This document shows, piece by piece, positions 44,361 to 52,294 of a DNA stretch of 54,436 nucleotides. This stretch comes from Methanobacteriota archaeon (lineage in GTDB: Archaea; Thermoplasmatota; Poseidoniia; Poseidoniales; Poseidoniaceae). The number at the start of each line of letters is the position of its first letter. Position 1 is the stretch's first letter. The notes under the pieces were generated by a model. That model searched no databases. It saw only the letters and a program-made list of their open reading frames with translations, and had not been told where the DNA came from. The stretch lies in assembly GCA_949514915.1 (NCBI GenBank), contig CATFLP010000047.1:1-54436 (forward strand), given 5' to 3'. A program made the translations under genes and the position numbers.

Positions 44361-45258
44361 AAAAAAATGTAGTATTTTCAATTATTTCATCAACAAATTT
44401 TTTAATTTCTTCATCTACATTTTGATAAATACTTTCCGAATCTTTTAGATTCATTGCGATTTCTTTCAAATCAAGCGGATTAATCTCAGGCTTAGGTATT
44501 TCTTCTCCGATTTCTCTAGGTGATGCCTCTTTAGATTGTTCTGCCATTCTTTTTGCATTAATCTTGATATGTGGTGCTGCTGTTGTTAGGAATTGAAATC
44601 CAGAGTGCCAAGCTAATTCATCATTCTTAGATTTTTTAAATATCTTGTGTGCGTTGTAAAGGTGCCTGCATGAATCAGAAACATGGCCAATCTCCATCAT
44701 TATTCTCGCAGCTCCTATTCTTGAAAAACCAACAACTTCTTTAGGAAATTTACCATTTAGAGGTATTTCTCCATATAAATGCAAAGCCATTAATTTTTCA
44801 TCAACATGTTCATGAAATGCGGCCTTATTTATTATTGATAGCCCATGAAGTCTACTATGTTCGCATACAGAAGATAATCTCTTAAGAGCCCATTCAAAAT
44901 CCTCCCTTGGGTCATCTTTTGAATTTGTTTGCACTTTTATTAAACCTAATTCCATTCTCAACCTACCTTCTAAAATCAAATCTCTACTTTCTTTTTCTCT
45001 GACCAACAATAATGCTTTATCGATATTATTGAACATTTTATCAATTTCTCCTGAATTCCTCATACTTATTAATTCCAGAATTAATAATTCCGATTCAGTC
45101 AAATTTTCCCTTGCAACATTACATAATTCCTCAATTCCCAAAGATAAGGCACATTCTGCAACTTCAAGATTAGGGTGTGATGAATCTATTTCTTTAATCA
45201 GCGATTCATATTCATTTGATTCGAATTGGTCTGACAACCATTTATTTACGAATTCCAT
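44353..45258 (-). CDS. TPR-like helical protein, unknown
   Basis: A 301-aa all-helical protein with weak tetratricopeptide-like periodicity. Residues about 140-220 contain HSRLHGLSIINKAAFHEH and RIMMEIGHVSDSCRHLYNAH, which look like helix pairs. The C-terminal 60 residues are charged. No catalytic motif is visible. It lies downstream of prefoldin beta on the same strand (gap about 20 bases), so it may be the last gene of the exosome/KEOPS/prefoldin operon. Its role is unknown. Confidence 0.7.
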   Translation of the reverse strand: MEFVNKWLSDQFESNEYESLIKEIDSSHPNLEVAECALSLGIEELCNVARENLTESELLILELISMRNSGEIDKMFNNIDKALLLVREKESRDLILEGRLRMELGLIKVQTNSKDDPREDFEWALKRLSSVCEHSRLHGLSIINKAAFHEHVDEKLMALHLYGEIPLNGKFPKEVVGFSRIGAARIMMEIGHVSDSCRHLYNAHKIFKKSKNDELAWHSGFQFLTTAAPHIKINAKRMAEQSKEASPREIGEEIPKPEINPLDLKEIAMNLKDSESIYQNVDEEIKKFVDEIIENTTFFST

Positions 45259-45278
45259 TGCTAGAATATAATCACCTT

Positions 45279-45593
45279 CTAATCATTATTTTCAATTTCA
45301 GATACAGTTTTTTCATATATTTTTTTTAATTCTTCATCTTGATTTTCCAATAATGTAAGATGTTCCTTTAATGTTGTAATGCTAGTCTTTAACTGATCTT
45401 CCATATCCTCTTTATTGTCGACTTCAAACAATAATGCACCAATTTGCCTGTACACTTTCTTCCCTTCTTCGTGACTTGAAAGTGCTTCTAAAGTCACTTC
45501 AAATTCTCTAATTTGTGACGAAGTAGTCATCAATTGCTGTCTTGTTGCTTGAATATCCCTAAGTATATTCTGTAATTTTTCTGTATTGCTCAT
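45279..45593 (-). CDS. pfdB: Prefoldin beta subunit
   Basis: Beta subunit of the hexameric prefoldin chaperone that holds unfolded proteins for the chaperonin. It has two long coiled-coil helices flanking a short beta hairpin region (KVYRQIGALLFEVD, about 45-58), the family pattern. Length is 104 aa, slightly shorter than many. GGAGGA lies five bases before the ATG, within the end of the pcc1 gene. Adjacent to pcc1 and eL43, as is typical of archaea. Confidence 0.92.
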   Translation of the reverse strand: MSNTEKLQNILRDIQATRQQLMTTSSQIREFEVTLEALSSHEEGKKVYRQIGALLFEVDNKEDMEDQLKTSITTLKEHLTLLENQDEELKKIYEKTVSEIENND

Positions 45594-45594
45594 A

Positions 45595-45804
45595 TTAATC
45601 CTCCATCTTTTCCAATACTTTGTGTGAAACCTCTATAGTTCTCATTACTGTATTCCATCTAGAACGTAAATCTTTGAGAGCGTTTGTAGTTATCTCAATA
45701 TCCTCTCCATTAATTAGAACTTCCTCGCAATTTAATGCAGCAAGTAAATATTTTGATGTTTTATCTGGCAATTGTATTTTGATTGATGCTTCATTCTTCT
45801 TCAT
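45595..45804 (-). CDS. KEOPS complex subunit Pcc1
   Basis: Small subunit that forms the central dimer of the KEOPS complex needed for tRNA N6-threonylcarbamoyl-adenosine (t6A). DLRSRWNTVMRTIEVSHKVL near the C-terminus is the hallmark helix (compare LRA..NS.LR). The ORF track extends upstream through eL43; ATG 45804 is chosen because AGGTG sits about nine bases ahead, giving 69 aa that match the core. It overlaps the eL43 gene by 14 bases. The catalytic Kae1-Bud32 gene is not in the window. Confidence 0.85.
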   Translation of the reverse strand: MKKNEASIKIQLPDKTSKYLLAALNCEEVLINGEDIEITTNALKDLRSRWNTVMRTIEVSHKVLEKMED

Positions 45805-46162
45805 CATCAGTATCAACACCTGCTTCCTCAGCACGCTTTGTTTCAAAATCCATTGCGGCTTGTGTTGCCATTGCTACAAGATCTGTGTCAGTTGTACCTT
45901 CCATACTTTTTCGAATTATTTTTTGATTAGCGCTACTAGCTCTTGTAAAAGGCTCCCATGCTCCACCACTAAATGTATGCCCACATTTGGAACAACTCCA
46001 AATTCCAACAGATACTCTTTTGACTTTATTGTAATGGCAAATAGGGCAAGTATATGATTGTGATTTTTTCCTCATGGCATTTGCTGAATTCCTTCTAACA
46101 CTAACACCATATCTGGCTCCAAATTTCGCTGTTGCACCTGCTTTTTGAGTCCGTTTTGCCAT
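45791..46162 (-). CDS. Ribosomal protein eL43 (L37Ae)
   Basis: Large-subunit zinc-binding protein of archaea and eukaryotes. The N-terminus (MAKRTQKAGATAKFGARYG) and the four-Cys zinc ribbon (CPICHYNKVKRVSVGIWSCSKC, residues about 39-60) are diagnostic, followed by GHTFSGGAWEP. It has an unusually long acidic C-terminal tail (residues about 90-123, ending DTDDEEE) beyond the ordinary 75-90 aa, which seems lineage-specific. GGTGA lies six bases before the ATG. Overlaps pcc1 and is next to rrp42, which places it in the exosome superoperon. Confidence 0.95.
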   Translation of the reverse strand: MAKRTQKAGATAKFGARYGVSVRRNSANAMRKKSQSYTCPICHYNKVKRVSVGIWSCSKCGHTFSGGAWEPFTRASSANQKIIRKSMEGTTDTDLVAMATQAAMDFETKRAEEAGVDTDDEEE

Positions 46163-46163
46163 T

Positions 46164-46946
46164 TTAATTCACCTTTTCTTCTACCATTTCCCTTAATTCT
46201 TTTGCTTGTTCGTTAGCGTTTGCAAATATCTCGGCAAATTCACTCGTGCTAAACGTTCCTTTTAATCCCTTTTGAAGAGAGTGTACATGACCATCATCCC
46301 CTAATGTGATGTGAACCCTTTCATCTCCTCCTAATTCTTCTTCTTCACAAGGATCATATACAAATCTACCTCCAACTTTGCGATAAGAAGCCATAATAGG
46401 TATTTTACTTACAGGCAATGGGTGATCTTCACCAACATCGAATCTTTCTGCAGGAACTATTGCAGTTTTTAATGCTGCAATTCCAGCTAATGCACATGCA
46501 TCAAAGATATTTCCTTTATCTGACATTACATGGATGTCTATCATGACACCCCATACCTTTTCACCTGGGACAATACAAAGTTCTTCCATATTGATACAAC
46601 CAGATTCACGAATCCCTCTATCTACAACTCTTCCAAGTTCTATAGATTCCGCAGATGGCGGACCTGGCTCATATTTCAGATTTGCAACAGGCCTTAGTTC
46701 TGCCCCGCACATCAAAGACCCTTCAGTTGGCCTATCAGGCCAAGGAGTTCTAATTTCGAATTTAACTCCTGCATAAACTATTGTTCCACCCCAAACAACT
46801 TTTGCTGAACCTTCTGCATTTGTAAGAACATTTACTTCAAGATTTACATCTCTTCTTTGATTTTTTCCCCTTCCATCAATTCTATTATTTGCCTCTGCTA
46901 ATTTTAGTAATTGGTCTTTTAATAATCTAGGTACGATTTCCACCAT
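46164..46946 (-). CDS. rrp42: Exosome complex subunit Rrp42
   Basis: Non-catalytic RNase PH-like subunit that alternates with Rrp41 in the hexameric ring of the archaeal exosome. NNRIDGRGKNQRRDVNLEVN near residue 20-40 and LGRVVDRGIRESGCINMEEL near 105-125 are typical, as is the VWGVMIDIHVMSDKGNIFDA block. Catalytic Asp residues of Rrp41 are not present in the matching position. Length of 260 aa is standard. ATG 46946 shares a base with the rrp41 stop, and GGAGGTG precedes it. Confidence 0.95.
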   Translation of the reverse strand: MVEIVPRLLKDQLLKLAEANNRIDGRGKNQRRDVNLEVNVLTNAEGSAKVVWGGTIVYAGVKFEIRTPWPDRPTEGSLMCGAELRPVANLKYEPGPPSAESIELGRVVDRGIRESGCINMEELCIVPGEKVWGVMIDIHVMSDKGNIFDACALAGIAALKTAIVPAERFDVGEDHPLPVSKIPIMASYRKVGGRFVYDPCEEEELGGDERVHITLGDDGHVHSLQKGLKGTFSTSEFAEIFANANEQAKELREMVEEKVN

Positions 46947-47674
46947 TATTGAACACCTCCATTATATTTTGATTTTAAAGCACTCATTTGCAATTTATGA
47001 ATCTCTTTTGCTGCTTTCATATTGTATTTCATTGCTAAATCAAATTCCTCAGGAGATAAATCCCCATCCATTTGTAAAAATGCAATTTCTTCAGTATTTG
47101 GCATTATTCCAACAGGTAAATCTGCTTGACCATAATTATCTTCTGCTTTATCTAAATCTAATACTACTACATCATTAATTTTCCCAGCAGCCACACTAAC
47201 CAGCATATCCTTCATTGGAATTCCAGCATCAGCCAATGCTACCGCTGCCGCCGTAATTCCACAACATCTTGTGCCAGCCTCAGCGCATAAAATTTCGATC
47301 TCAACACGTATTTTTGACCTAGGGAACATTTCAACCATAACTATGCTTTCTAATGCTTCAGCCGTTACTTTACTAATCTCCCTACTCCTCCTATTGAAAC
47401 CTGGCCTTATTCTATCAGATGTTGAAAAAGGTGCCATGTTATACCTAACATCTAAAACAGCTCTATCGGGCCTTTGGATTTTTCTAGGGTGTGCTTCCAT
47501 TGGTCCATAAACAGCAACTTCTGCAATGTTAAGGCCCCATGTCATTCTACATGATCCTCTTGCAGCAGGCAATACACCAACCTCAATTGTAATCGGCCGC
47601 AATTCATCTGCTAAACGCCCATCTAATCTTTTTCCATCTTTCGCTATTAATTCTACGTCTCCATATCCTCCCAT
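46946..47674 (-). CDS. rrp41: Exosome complex catalytic subunit Rrp41
   Basis: Phosphorolytic RNase PH-type subunit of the archaeal exosome, using phosphate to shorten RNA 3' ends or, in reverse, adding tails. KRLDGRLADELRPI, RGSCRMTWG, DVRYNMAPFS and GTRCCGITAAAVALADAGIP are family blocks, and NDVVVLDLDKAEDNYGQAD near 176-194 carries the acidic residues of the active site. Its 242-aa length is normal. GGAGGAG precedes ATG 47674, which overlaps the rrp4 stop by one base. Order rrp4-rrp41-rrp42 is conserved across archaea. Confidence 0.97.
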   Translation of the reverse strand: MGGYGDVELIAKDGKRLDGRLADELRPITIEVGVLPAARGSCRMTWGLNIAEVAVYGPMEAHPRKIQRPDRAVLDVRYNMAPFSTSDRIRPGFNRRSREISKVTAEALESIVMVEMFPRSKIRVEIEILCAEAGTRCCGITAAAVALADAGIPMKDMLVSVAAGKINDVVVLDLDKAEDNYGQADLPVGIMPNTEEIAFLQMDGDLSPEEFDLAMKYNMKAAKEIHKLQMSALKSKYNGGVQ

Positions 47675-48360
47675 TATATCTCCTCCATTTTATTCTCAAA
47701 TGTTTTTTTTAAATTTAAATTAGGATAGGGGTTATTTGCATCTGAAAAATCTAGTGAAATACTCCTCACTTTTGAGATGCCTTCTTCATCACCCTCTATC
47801 CATATCTTTCCATTTTCCGCGACTGTAATCCTACAGCCAGTATTTTTTTTGATTTTTTGTAAATTATTTCCTTCTGAGCCAACAAACATTTTTATTGAAT
47901 TTGACCCAATATTTTCTACAACGCCTGTTGTGATTTTTCTTAAACCGATGCCTTTCATAGTGCACACTACGCCATGCTGACTATCTACTTCTTGCACTCT
48001 TAGTAGTGCATAATCTCCAACTCCCATATGTTCTTCTAAGTCACCAAATTGTGTGTTCCATGGAGATAAGCTCATAGGCAATAAAGCTTCAAACGGACCT
48101 CCAATGTTAAACATCCATAAATTACCTCTCATTGATGTTACGAATCCAATTACTAAATCACCAGATCTCGGCATATATGCAGAATTACAAGCCTCCAAAT
48201 AGACAGTGCCATTATTTTCTTTAACATGCCCTAATTGGGTTGCTATTAACTTATTTTCAACTTTAATTACTCCGCTTCCAGCAGTAAAATCACCGCTCTC
48301 TCCAATAGTGTCACCTGGTATGACAAGGCGCTCCTGAGCACCTGAATATACTTCATTCAT
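47674..48360 (-). CDS. rrp4: Exosome RNA-binding subunit Rrp4
   Basis: RNA-binding cap protein with an N-terminal domain, an S1 domain (about 55-140, GDLVIGFVTSMRGNLWMFN) and a KH domain near the C-terminus (VGSEGNNLQKIKKNTGCRI, containing a near-GxxG loop). It guides substrates into the Rrp41/Rrp42 ring. The ORF track starts 9 codons earlier at 48387; ATG 48360 is chosen because ggagg lies six bases before it and MNEVYSGAQERLVIPGD aligns with family starts. This gives 228 aa. It lies 51 bases downstream of SBDS on the same strand. Confidence 0.95.
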   Translation of the reverse strand: MNEVYSGAQERLVIPGDTIGESGDFTAGSGVIKVENKLIATQLGHVKENNGTVYLEACNSAYMPRSGDLVIGFVTSMRGNLWMFNIGGPFEALLPMSLSPWNTQFGDLEEHMGVGDYALLRVQEVDSQHGVVCTMKGIGLRKITTGVVENIGSNSIKMFVGSEGNNLQKIKKNTGCRITVAENGKIWIEGDEEGISKVRSISLDFSDANNPYPNLNLKKTFENKMEEI

Positions 48361-48411
48361 CTTTCTCCTCCGGACCATGCGAGACAAGGTTTGCGTTTAA
48401 GTAAAGCGGAA

Positions 48412-49098
48412 CTAGAGCTCTTTATATTCGGCATCTGAATCCTTATTCATAACTTTAGAAATCAATTCACCCTTCATGCCTGCTGGAATTTCAATTATAC
48501 ATACCCATTGTCCATTAGGCATCCATTCTTCCTTCTCTTTATACTGCCTTAATATTTGTGAAACTGTACCATAATGTTTGCCATTTATCTTAAAAGCAAG
48601 TCTAGCGTTTTCAAATGAAAGAGGGATCAAGGGCTTTAACAATTTAATTGCCTCATTTATTTGCAATTCTAATTTTTTAAAGGGATCCACAGAAAATCTA
48701 GATTCTTCTAATGCTAATTCAATTCTTGTAATTGGATGGGGTCCCTTTGATTTGGGGTCTATCGCATTTGATTGGATATGTTGTATTATTTGCCTTCTCT
48801 TTACTTCCACCATTTTTTTCCTTTGTACCGCTGTAAGTTGTATACTCCCTTCAGAAAGTATTTTTTCGGCAATTGAATTAAAATTTAATGTTTCGAATAC
48901 CCGTTCTAAAACATCTGTAGTAGGTCTTTCACCATCTTTGGCATCATGAAATACTTCTTCTATAGCAACTATCTTTTCAATTTCTACACTTGTATTATCT
49001 TCTTTCCACAACTCTACAAGTTCGGAATCTACGAATATTTCAAATCTTTTACCAAATTTTTCAAATCTTGCAATTACGGCATCGTCAAGACTTACCAA
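48412..49098 (-). CDS. Ribosome maturation protein SBDS
   Basis: Archaeal Shwachman-Bodian-Diamond protein, which helps release the anti-association factor aIF6 during 50S maturation with an EF2-like GTPase. The N-terminal FYSH domain is seen as VIARFEKFGKRFEIFVD, then DGERPTTDVLERVFETLN and the helical middle domain (QRKKMVEVKRRQIIQHI) and C-terminal ferredoxin-like domain (ENARLAFKINGKHYG). Length is 228 aa. The start codon is TTG (49098) with GAGGGAT ahead; the upstream ATG in tgatgagagg is out of frame. It lies between psmA and rrp4. Confidence 0.96.
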   Translation of the reverse strand: MVSLDDAVIARFEKFGKRFEIFVDSELVELWKEDNTSVEIEKIVAIEEVFHDAKDGERPTTDVLERVFETLNFNSIAEKILSEGSIQLTAVQRKKMVEVKRRQIIQHIQSNAIDPKSKGPHPITRIELALEESRFSVDPFKKLELQINEAIKLLKPLIPLSFENARLAFKINGKHYGTVSQILRQYKEKEEWMPNGQWVCIIEIPAGMKGELISKVMNKDSDAEYKEL

Positions 49099-49112
49099 TC
49101 AAATCCCTCTCA

Positions 49113-49841
49113 TCATTCATCAAGATCTAATGGTTTTAACTTATCGATATTTTTATTGACATCTTCTCTACTCAATGTTCTATATCCTGAAGAATCTATG
49201 ATTGCAATTTCTACGGCTTCTCTATTTAATTCAGAATCCAAACTATTTCTTAGCGCCTCAAGACCCATTTTTATTGCGGCATTCATAGTCATGTTTTCTT
49301 TCCAATTAGATTCAAAAAAGTCAGAAACTGCACTTCTTCCAGAGCCAATCCCTCCAGCATGATATGATTGATATGCTCCACTAGGGTCTGTTTCGAATAA
49401 ATGAATTCCTTCGTCGTCCACTCCCCCTATTAGTAATGCAGTACCGAATGGTCTCGATCCTCCATATTGAGTAAATGATTGTTTAAAATCACATATTTTC
49501 TTAGCAAGAGTTGTGACAGGGACTGAATCTGCATAAGTAATCCTATTAATTTGACATTCAACCCTTGCTCTCTGAACTAATTGCCTTGCATCTGCAACTA
49601 ATCCGCTAGTAGCAAAACCAATATGATTATCAATTTTGAATACTTTCTCTATTGAATCTGGAATTATTAACCTACTGTTAATTCTTTTATCGACAACTAA
49701 TATCACTCCATCTCTAAATTTCAATCCTGCTGTTGTAGTTCCTCTTTTTACTGATTCTCTAGCATATTCTACTTGGAACAGTCTTCCATCTGGACTGAAT
49801 GTAGTAATACCGTGATCATACCCTCTTCCGCTTGGTTGCAT
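49113..49841 (-). CDS. psmA: 20S proteasome alpha subunit
   Basis: Structural alpha subunit that forms the outer rings of the 20S proteasome and receives PAN. GYDHGITTFSPDGRLFQVEYARESV (the alpha signature, residues about 6-31) is clear, followed by RGTTTAGLKFRDGVILVVDKRI and GRSAVSDFFESNW. The N-terminal gate residues include YDHG. The ORF track uses GTG 49847; ATG 49841 (MQPSGRGYDHG) fits the family. GGTG lies 5 bases ahead. Length is 242 aa. The beta subunit is not in the window. PAN, with an HbYX tail, is. Confidence 0.96.
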   Translation of the reverse strand: MQPSGRGYDHGITTFSPDGRLFQVEYARESVKRGTTTAGLKFRDGVILVVDKRINSRLIIPDSIEKVFKIDNHIGFATSGLVADARQLVQRARVECQINRITYADSVPVTTLAKKICDFKQSFTQYGGSRPFGTALLIGGVDDEGIHLFETDPSGAYQSYHAGGIGSGRSAVSDFFESNWKENMTMNAAIKMGLEALRNSLDSELNREAVEIAIIDSSGYRTLSREDVNKNIDKLKPLDLDE

Positions 49842-49941
49842 CTTCACACCGAGTCTTCCTGATAAAAGGGTCTTATCAACCTATCTTGTATAGATGCACA
49901 TAACCGTGACATTCATGAAAAAATAGTAATTACGATGGTTA
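49842..49941. promoter_or_regulatory. Divergent promoter region between psmA and dph6
   Basis: A 100-base spacer. On the minus strand two TATA-like boxes are visible, cttttatc (49861-49868), which would give a leaderless psmA transcript, and ctatacaa (49886-49893), which would give a short leader carrying the GGTG ribosome site. The dph6 side is AT-rich without a clear box. Assigned by position only. Confidence 0.3.
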
Positions 49942-50631
49942 GTGCGAGTAGTAGTATTGTCATCAGGCGGAAAAGATTCAGTATATGCTCATTGGTGGGC
50001 AACCTTACAAGGATGGGAGGTAGTATCCTTAATTACCTGCAAAATCATAAAAGATGACAGTTTGATGTTTCAAATTCCTGGCACTCAGATTGTAGAACTC
50101 CAAAGTAAGGTAACTAATACTAATTATATAGAAATCCAATTGTCAGGTGAAGAAGAATTGGAGATGATTGAGTTAAGGGACTTTATTTCAAATTTAATGA
50201 AAGAAGGTGAAGTTTTACACGGCTTGGAAGGGATTGTCACAGGAGCCCTGAGAAGCGATTATCAAAAATCAAGAGTGGAAATTATGTGCAACTCACTTGA
50301 GATATGCTCATTTTCGCCATTATGGCATAATGATTCTTATCAGCACATGAGAGAGCTTATTGATCATGGTTTCAAATTGATATTATCTTCTGTTTCGTGT
50401 GATGGTTTAGATGAATCTTGGGTTGGTGAGGTCATTAGTAAAGAAAATTTGGAAAAATTAGAAGATATTTCCAAGAAATATAGATTTAATGTTGATGGAG
50501 AAGGAGGAGAATTTGAAACAAGCGTTCTTTATGCTCCACATTTTAGTTCTGAAATATTTATCGAAGGAAATAAAATTTGGAATAATGATAGAGGATTTTT
50601 TGAGTTCACATCCTTAAAAATCGATAATTGA
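49942..50631 (+). CDS. dph6: Diphthine-ammonia ligase (Dph6)
   Basis: ATP-pyrophosphatase family enzyme that converts diphthine on aEF2 to diphthamide. The PP-loop SSGGKDS lies at residues 7-13, and the family-specific EGIVTGALRSDYQKSRVE (about 92-109), FSPLWHNDS and ...NVDGEGGEFETSVLYAP (about 190-207) are all present. The start codon is GTG; the nearby ATG at 49935 is out of frame. The substrate, aEF2, is encoded in this window with the expected His loop. Dph2 and the diphthine synthase are not in the window. The gene stop overlaps the alternative purB start region. Confidence 0.94.
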   Translation: MRVVVLSSGGKDSVYAHWWATLQGWEVVSLITCKIIKDDSLMFQIPGTQIVELQSKVTNTNYIEIQLSGEEELEMIELRDFISNLMKEGEVLHGLEGIVTGALRSDYQKSRVEIMCNSLEICSFSPLWHNDSYQHMRELIDHGFKLILSSVSCDGLDESWVGEVISKENLEKLEDISKKYRFNVDGEGGEFETSVLYAPHFSSEIFIEGNKIWNNDRGFFEFTSLKIDN

Positions 50632-50675
50632 GCGTCATGCTCAAACGCAATGCCTCTCTCGGGTGGTTGAAGAAT

Positions 50676-52025
50676 ATGCCATTTTCGCCACTAGATTACA
50701 GATACGGTTCGGAAGAATTTAAGTCCATATGGACAGAAGAAGGAAGACATAAAAGACAATTAGATGTTGAAAGAGCATTGATTTGGGCTCATATGAAACT
50801 AGGAAAAGTTTCCGAAGAAGATTATAAAAAAATAGAAGAAATTGCGGACCCTAAGGTTGTAACGTCTAAAAGAGTAAAAGAGATTGAATCAGAAACAAAA
50901 CATGATATAATGGCCTTAACAAAAGCAATGGCAGAAAAGGCTGGAGATGCTGGTTGGTGCATTCATCTTGGTGCAACAAGTAATGATATTGTAGACACTG
51001 CGGTCGCATTACAAATAAAAGATAGTATTGAGATGTTAAGAAAACGTTTATGCGAACTCATTGGCGTGTGTGCAAACCTTGCTGAAAAGCATAAAGACAC
51101 AGTTATGCTTGGTAGAACTCACGGACAGGCTGCAGTTCCAATTACATTTGGACTCAAGGTGGCTGTCTGGACTGATGAGTTAGTTAGGCAATTAGAACGA
51201 ATCGATGGTTCAAAGTCCCGTATATGCGTAGGGAAATTCTTGGGGGCTGTTGGAACTGGTGCTGCACAAGGTGAGCATGCAAGAGAATTACAAAATTTGA
51301 TTTTAACACACCTAGGTCTTGGGGTGCCCTTGGTAACCACTCAAGTCGTAGGTAGGGATAGATATATTGAATTCATGTCTTGGATGTGTAATGTTTCTTC
51401 ATCATGCGAAAAGATATTGCAGGAAATAAGAAATTTACAAAGAACTGAAATTGGAGAAGCCGGTGAAGGTTTTGATGTTAAAAAACAAGTAGGATCTTCG
51501 ACTATGGCCCATAAAAGAAATCCAATAATGAGTGAAAATGCTTGTGGCCTAGCAAGAATAGTAAGGTCTTTTATGATGCCAACATGGGAAAATGCATTAC
51601 TATGGCATGAAAGAGATTTAGCTAATTCTTCAAGCGAACGCTTCACCCTTTCACACGCATCAGCTTTACTAGATGACGTACTATTTAAAACAACAAAAGT
51701 ATTAACAAATTTATGGGTTGATAAAGATAGGATGATGAGTAATATTACATCTCAAAAAGGCTTGGTAATGGCAGAAAAAGCCATGTTGGCATTAGTTGAA
51801 AAAGGAGTTTCAAGAGAGGAAGCACATGAAGTATTAAGGGCGGCATCAATGGAATCAATTTCTAAAGGTGAAGAGTTAATTGATATTTGTTCAAGGAATC
51901 CAATAATCGCAACAAAATTAGATGCAAATGAACTTTCAGAAGTTTTTGAACCACATAATCATCTAGGTGTTAGTTTAGAACTTGTTGAAGAATGTGTGTC
52001 AAAAGCACTGGATGCTATATCTTAA
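50676..52025 (+). CDS. purB: Adenylosuccinate lyase
   Basis: Fumarase/aspartase-superfamily lyase that removes fumarate from SAICAR and adenylosuccinate in purine synthesis. The signature GSSTMAHKRNPIMSENACG (about residues 272-290) carries the catalytic Ser loop, and HLGATSNDIVDTA and GRTHGQAAVPITFG contribute the conserved His residues. The ORF track start (50628) gives an N-terminal extension; ATG 50676 matches archaeal PurB (MPFSPLDYRYGSEE), with ggtgg nine bases ahead, giving 449 aa. The TTG or ATG at 50628/50637 remain possible. It follows dph6 directly on the same strand. The stop overlaps the opposing small membrane gene by 4 bases. Confidence 0.96.
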   Translation: MPFSPLDYRYGSEEFKSIWTEEGRHKRQLDVERALIWAHMKLGKVSEEDYKKIEEIADPKVVTSKRVKEIESETKHDIMALTKAMAEKAGDAGWCIHLGATSNDIVDTAVALQIKDSIEMLRKRLCELIGVCANLAEKHKDTVMLGRTHGQAAVPITFGLKVAVWTDELVRQLERIDGSKSRICVGKFLGAVGTGAAQGEHARELQNLILTHLGLGVPLVTTQVVGRDRYIEFMSWMCNVSSSCEKILQEIRNLQRTEIGEAGEGFDVKKQVGSSTMAHKRNPIMSENACGLARIVRSFMMPTWENALLWHERDLANSSSERFTLSHASALLDDVLFKTTKVLTNLWVDKDRMMSNITSQKGLVMAEKAMLALVEKGVSREEAHEVLRAASMESISKGEELIDICSRNPIIATKLDANELSEVFEPHNHLGVSLELVEECVSKALDAIS

Positions 52026-52261
52026 CCAAAAAATGCCCACATCATGCCAAGAATAGCACCTGTAAAAGTCGACATTAATATTAACAAAGCGATCATTGCA
52101 TGAGGGCCATATTGATTTTCATCATCAAGTGCAACTTTCCAAATTTTAATTCCATGAGCCGTTATGCCCGCGACTAGCCCTCCCTCAACTTCCTCATATT
52201 TTGGCAATGGCTTTCTTGGTATTCGCTCTCCTTTCCTTAAAGGCAAACTCTGGTCGCTCAT
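52022..52261 (-). CDS. Small single-span membrane protein, unknown
   Basis: A 79-aa protein with a basic N-terminus (PLRKGERIPRKPLPKYEEVEGG), a central polar region and a C-terminal hydrophobic segment (MIALLILMSTFTGAILGMMWAF, about 56-77) as a tail anchor. No family recognised. It is divergent from the RadB-like gene with only 33 bases between their start codons, and its stop overlaps that of purB by 4 bases. Confidence 0.65.
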   Translation of the reverse strand: MSDQSLPLRKGERIPRKPLPKYEEVEGGLVAGITAHGIKIWKVALDDENQYGPHAMIALLILMSTFTGAILGMMWAFFG

Positions 52262-52294
52262 GAATCTCCCAAACTAAGTGAGTGTATAGCGATT

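Noticed and set aside
46969-47178. Short plus-strand ORFs within the exosome genes
   Set aside because: They are shadows of Rrp41 on the other strand, with no start signals.
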